64,000 nt of DNA from Bacillota bacterium (GTDB lineage Bacteria > Bacillota > Clostridia > Lachnospirales > Lachnospiraceae), in assembly GCA_023415635.1 (NCBI GenBank), contig JAEZJV010000079.1:109411-173410 (forward strand). The letters are read 5' to 3'. Under the pieces are notes generated by a model. It was not told the DNA's origin, searched no databases, and worked only from the letters and a program-made list of their open reading frames with translations. Shown here in pieces: positions 61,064 to 64,000 of the stretch. The translations under genes were made by a program, and so were the position numbers. Position 1 is the first letter of the stretch, and the number at the start of each line of letters is the position of its first letter.

Positions 61064-63292
61064 TTGAACAATAAAAAATCCAAATTATTAAAACTTCATA
61101 AGATTTACGGATTGCTATTGCTTATTATGGGTTTTACCTTGAGCTTATCAGGGGAAAGCGCAGAAAGAGAAGAGCAGGATTATATAGATGCGGGCGGGGA
61201 GATTGTCACCATTTTCGAGGATAAGGTTTCTGATCGGGAACTGAAGGACTTGACCGAAGATTTTAACGGTTCGGTGGAATTGGTAAATCACATAGACGAT
61301 TATGCTTTATTATCCGTTAAGAACAGTATTGATTATTATGATGTTCTTGACAGCCTAAAAGCATATCCCGGAATATCCGAGGTTCAGGGAAATATTGATA
61401 TAGATATCCTGAGCTTTAGTAATGATACCTATGCAGATGCTCAATGGGCAATTGATAATCCCGGCTCCTATCTCTATCTGACGGAGTTTGGAAAGACGAG
61501 TGTTACCTCTACCCCTGACATTGATATGGATGTTGTGGAAGCCTGGAACACCCTGAAAGAGACACAGGCTGCAAAACGTGAGGTAGTGATAGCGGTAATT
61601 GACACCGGTATTGACTATCAGCACCCTGACCTGGCAAACCGTATGTGGGAGAATCCGGGTGAGATTAAAGATAACGGTATTGACGATGATGGGAATGGTT
61701 ATGTGGATGATTATTATGGTTGGGATTTTTATAATAATGATTCGACAGTATGCCATTACAAATACTCTACGAAGTATAATAAGTATATGGCACAGCCCGA
61801 AGATAATGATGACCATGGAACTCATGTAGCTGGAATTATAGGTGCAGCAGTCGATAACGGCACAGGGGTCGCCGGAGTCGCAGGTGATATTGCTGTAAAG
61901 CTTATGGCCTTAAAGATCAACGGCGGGTCCAAGGGTACCGGCAGTCTTTCAGCAGCGATTGAAGCGATCAAGTATGCAACCATGATGGGTGCGGAAATCT
62001 GTAATCTAAGCTGGGGAACCTCACAAAGTGTTGCCGCTTTAGAACAGGTAATTAAGGAATCAAATATGCTGTTCGTGGCTGCAGCTGGTAATACCGGAGA
62101 TAATAACGATGTAAAACCGATTTATCCTGCTGATTTAGGACTGGATAATGTGATTTCCGTTACATTTATCAATGCATTAGGTGAGCTGACCAGTCTCTCT
62201 AACTATGGACCGAATTCTGTAGATCTGGCAGCACCGGGAGAGGATATATATAGTACGACAGTAGGCAGTTATGCTGCGTTAAGCGGCTCCTCCATGGCCG
62301 CTCCGCAGGTTGCCGGAGTAGCGGCAATTATGTACGCCTGCAGTGACCATATCTATGCATCGAATGTGAAGGAAATGCTGGTGAGTTCCGTCAAACCTCT
62401 CGAAAATCTGAGGGGACGTATTAAGGCAGCCGGTATACCGAGTGCATACCAATCCTTAATGGCGGTCAAAAATCTCAACAGGGATATTATGGTACCTAAA
62501 ATGAGTTTTTCCACGATATATGATAAGGGAGATATGCTGGTGCCTATCAATGCTTATGATGAAGGAGGCTCCGGTATCCGTGTTCTCAGATGGAGTCTGG
62601 GGATTAAGAAAGCTGAAGATTTTGGACGTGGAGTATTAGGATCACCGATACAGAATAATCAGGTAATTATCTCTAAGGCAGGCTTATACACCTTTTATGT
62701 CTCCGATTTTGCCGGTAATGAGACGGTACAGGTTTATGAGGTGAAGGAAGATACAACTCCTCCGAAAATTAAAGCAAGCTATACTGTGGCAAAGGACTAC
62801 AAAACCAGGTCCATTACCATAAGAGTCACTGATTATCAGAGCCTAGTAAAACGAGTAGAATTTATGCCCGGCAAAAGACAGGCATCTGAATTCCTTCCTT
62901 CTGATGCGGGCTCTGTAATAGACCTTACTGATGGTAAGGCTACCATCAGAGTTAAAAAAGACGGTACCTACACATTTTTTGCCATCGATAACCGAGGCAA
63001 TATGATAGTGAGTCATGTTAAAGTCCAGACTGTGAAGGCAACGAAGCTGGAGCTTGCTAAGAAGGAGAAGACCCTGAAGCCAAATCAGGAGTATACGCTG
63101 GCGGTTGTTACGAAACCTAGAAATACGACGGATGTAATCACATTCACAAGCTCAGATAAATCCATAGCTACCGTGTCAAAGAACGGGGATGTTGTCGCAA
63201 AAGCACCCGGAAAGGCTAAGATCACCGTACGAACGTCCAGCGGCTTAACCGCCGTATGCATAATTACTGTGAGAAGCGGCTCATCTCCCTAG
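61064..63292 (+). CDS. Secreted subtilase (S8 peptidase) with C-terminal Ig-like domain
   Basis: This 742-residue protease has a signal-like N-terminal helix (about 15-30), a propeptide-like part (about 45-115), the S8 domain (about 165-450) and a C-terminal Big_2 domain (about 665-740, TFTSSDKSIATVSKNGDVVAK region). The catalytic triad is intact: D180 in VIDTGID, H251 in DDHGTHVAG and S410 in SGSSMAAP. It should digest proteins at or outside the cell surface. The start is TTG at 61064 with GGAGAT upstream. No cell-wall sorting signal is visible. Confidence 0.93.
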   Translation: MNNKKSKLLKLHKIYGLLLLIMGFTLSLSGESAEREEQDYIDAGGEIVTIFEDKVSDRELKDLTEDFNGSVELVNHIDDYALLSVKNSIDYYDVLDSLKAYPGISEVQGNIDIDILSFSNDTYADAQWAIDNPGSYLYLTEFGKTSVTSTPDIDMDVVEAWNTLKETQAAKREVVIAVIDTGIDYQHPDLANRMWENPGEIKDNGIDDDGNGYVDDYYGWDFYNNDSTVCHYKYSTKYNKYMAQPEDNDDHGTHVAGIIGAAVDNGTGVAGVAGDIAVKLMALKINGGSKGTGSLSAAIEAIKYATMMGAEICNLSWGTSQSVAALEQVIKESNMLFVAAAGNTGDNNDVKPIYPADLGLDNVISVTFINALGELTSLSNYGPNSVDLAAPGEDIYSTTVGSYAALSGSSMAAPQVAGVAAIMYACSDHIYASNVKEMLVSSVKPLENLRGRIKAAGIPSAYQSLMAVKNLNRDIMVPKMSFSTIYDKGDMLVPINAYDEGGSGIRVLRWSLGIKKAEDFGRGVLGSPIQNNQVIISKAGLYTFYVSDFAGNETVQVYEVKEDTTPPKIKASYTVAKDYKTRSITIRVTDYQSLVKRVEFMPGKRQASEFLPSDAGSVIDLTDGKATIRVKKDGTYTFFAIDNRGNMIVSHVKVQTVKATKLELAKKEKTLKPNQEYTLAVVTKPRNTTDVITFTSSDKSIATVSKNGDVVAKAPGKAKITVRTSSGLTAVCIITVRSGSSP

Positions 63293-63378
63293 CGGGGCTC
63301 ACTATAAGCTAAGTGAATAAGCAATTACTATATTATAAGAAACTGTGCAGGTCTTTCATTAAAGTTGGAATAGAAAGA

Positions 63379-63404
63379 GAAGGAGGCTAAAAGTAGCCTC
63401 CTTC
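63379..63404. terminator. Hairpin after the subtilase gene
   Basis: GAAGGAGGCTA (63379-63389) pairs perfectly with TAGCCTCCTTC (63394-63404), four-base loop, no T run on either side. The rest of the 63293-63589 gap holds the rpmG promoter and leader. Confidence 0.65.
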
Positions 63405-63464
63405 AATGCTTAAGACTTAGAATTTCATCAGGATATTCATAAGAAAAGCTCGGAAAAAAATGTG

Positions 63465-63493
63465 TTGACGTACAAACCTGCTTATGATATATT
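63465..63493 (+). promoter_or_regulatory. Promoter of the rpmG-secE-nusG operon
   Basis: TTGACG (63465-63470) and TATATT (63488-63493) are 17 bases apart, with TGA just before the -10 (extended). This is a strong sigmaA promoter. A 10-base hairpin AGGCTTTTTT/AAAAAAGCCT (63510-63519, 63529-63538) sits near the 5' end of the transcript. Confidence 0.85.
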
Positions 63494-63589
63494 AAAAAAG
63501 CAAAGAAAGAGGCTTTTTTTTTATGCCTAAAAAAGCCTGATGCATAGTTTAAGCGTAAAGCGTTACAAGAGAAATCGGAGGTGGATATT

Positions 63590-63739
63590 GTGCGCGTAAA
63601 AATCACATTGGCATGTACTGATTGTAAACAACGTAATTATAACATGACCAAGGAAAAGAAGACACATCCAGACAGAATGGAAACCAAGAAGTATTGTAAG
63701 TTCTGCCGGACACACACTTTACACAAAGAAACAAAATAA
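63590..63739 (+). CDS. rpmG: 50S ribosomal protein L33
   Basis: This 49-residue protein is L33 of the zinc-binding type with two pairs of cysteines (CTDC and CKFC, residues 9-12 and 36-39). The start is GTG at 63590 with GGAGG eight bases upstream. It begins the conserved rpmG-secE-nusG order. It is too short for many gene finders but plainly real. Confidence 0.96.
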   Translation: MRVKITLACTDCKQRNYNMTKEKKTHPDRMETKKYCKFCRTHTLHKETK

Positions 63740-63762
63740 TTAATCTGAAAGGAAATGAAACC

Positions 63763-63975
63763 ATGGGTGAAATGACAAATGCTACAACCGAAAATGCTCC
63801 AAAGAGAAGCTGGTTCAAGGGTTTAAAGGCTGAGTTTAAGAAAATTATCTGGCCTGATAAGGAAACTCTGGGTAAGCTGTCAGTTGCTGTCATTAGTACT
63901 ACCGTTATCTTAGGATTAATTATTTACGTACTGGATTATCTTATTGAACTCGGTATTGGAATCTTTTTAGGATAA
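63763..63975 (+). CDS. secE: Preprotein translocase subunit SecE
   Basis: This 70-residue subunit of the SecYEG channel has the amphipathic segment LKAEFKKIIWPDKE, the family signature, and one membrane helix (about 42-65). It is of normal Gram-positive length. It lies between rpmG and nusG. Confidence 0.96.
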   Translation: MGEMTNATTENAPKRSWFKGLKAEFKKIIWPDKETLGKLSVAVISTTVILGLIIYVLDYLIELGIGIFLG

Positions 63976-63985
63976 GGGTGAGGAT

Positions 63986-64000
63986 ATGTCAGAGGCTAAT
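63986..64000 (+). CDS. nusG: Start of the transcription antitermination factor NusG gene, partial
   Basis: Only five codons (MSEAN) are in the window, 11 bases after secE with a GGTGAGG ribosome site. NusG normally follows secE and starts with this kind of sequence, so the call rests on gene order. Confidence 0.7.

Noticed and set aside
63523..63540. Five-codon frame (ATG to TGA) in the rpmG leader
   Set aside because: No ribosome site and it falls in a hairpin; no evidence of translation.

Overview
The window looks like a piece of chromosome from a low-GC, anaerobic, spore-forming, plant-fibre-degrading member of the Clostridia, most likely Lachnospiraceae (Clostridium phytofermentans-like). 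The reasons are a SpoIIID gene, a complete six-gene Rnf complex, rubrerythrin, glucuronoxylan-degrading enzymes, many AraC-type regulators, strong AGGAGG ribosome binding sites, and frequent GTG or TTG starts. No species can be named from the sequence alone. There is no prophage, intact IS element, CRISPR array or rRNA, and I found no tRNA.

Layout. 1-8130: the end of a glycerol-kinase-type gene, then an AraC regulator facing a glucuronoxylan module (GH3 xylosidase, GH67 alpha-glucuronidase, UxuB-type reductase) that frees and reduces uronic acids in the cytoplasm. 8137-13407: two-component system plus ABC exporter (ATPase and FtsX-type permease). 13421-16516: a decayed stretch with a YyaL-like gene broken by 20 extra bases, the 3' end of a group II intron, and an unusual PTPS/QueD-like protein with a zinc ribbon. 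16864-25536: housekeeping and stress genes (CYP152 peroxygenase, LysR, a two-gene OadB-type sodium pump, SIMPL protein, phosphoesterase, rubrerythrin, Ca2+/H+ antiporter). 25751-37334: a carbohydrate locus in which a five-gene Opp-type ABC importer and a GH3 beta-glucosidase are read leftwards from a divergent AraC regulator fused to a degenerate GH39 domain. 37481-50435: MurI, Crp-like regulator, AlkD-like protein, beta-CASP nuclease, pullulanase, a CFI-box protein, small stress and metabolic genes, CorA and a secreted BspA-like protein. 50591-56668: spoIIID and the rnfCDGEAB operon. 57178-63292: LacI regulator with an orphan FliD-like gene, a convergent AraC regulator, and a secreted subtilase. 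63465-64000: start of the rpmG-secE-nusG operon.

How the parts fit. Oligosaccharides would enter through the Opp-type importer or other transporters and be split in the cytoplasm by the GH3, GH67 and pullulanase enzymes. The uronic acid product goes through UxuB. The reducing power made is balanced through Rnf, which couples ferredoxin:NAD+ oxidoreduction to ion pumping; the second, OadB-like pump may also act on sodium. Local AraC and LacI regulators set expression for each substrate.

The most interesting signals are non-coding or domain-level: (1) the spoIIID leader, where two mutually exclusive hairpins either hide the Shine-Dalgarno sequence or bridge it to a start codon that otherwise lacks one; (2) the AraC-GH39 fusion that has lost the catalytic acid/base glutamate and looks like a sugar sensor; (3) a Rex-like operator and 21-base phased repeats in the rnf leader; (4) the 20-base insertion in the YyaL-like gene; (5) a FliD-like protein in an operon with a LacI regulator. 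Start codons were chosen by ribosome binding site, so several genes are shorter than their longest open frame.
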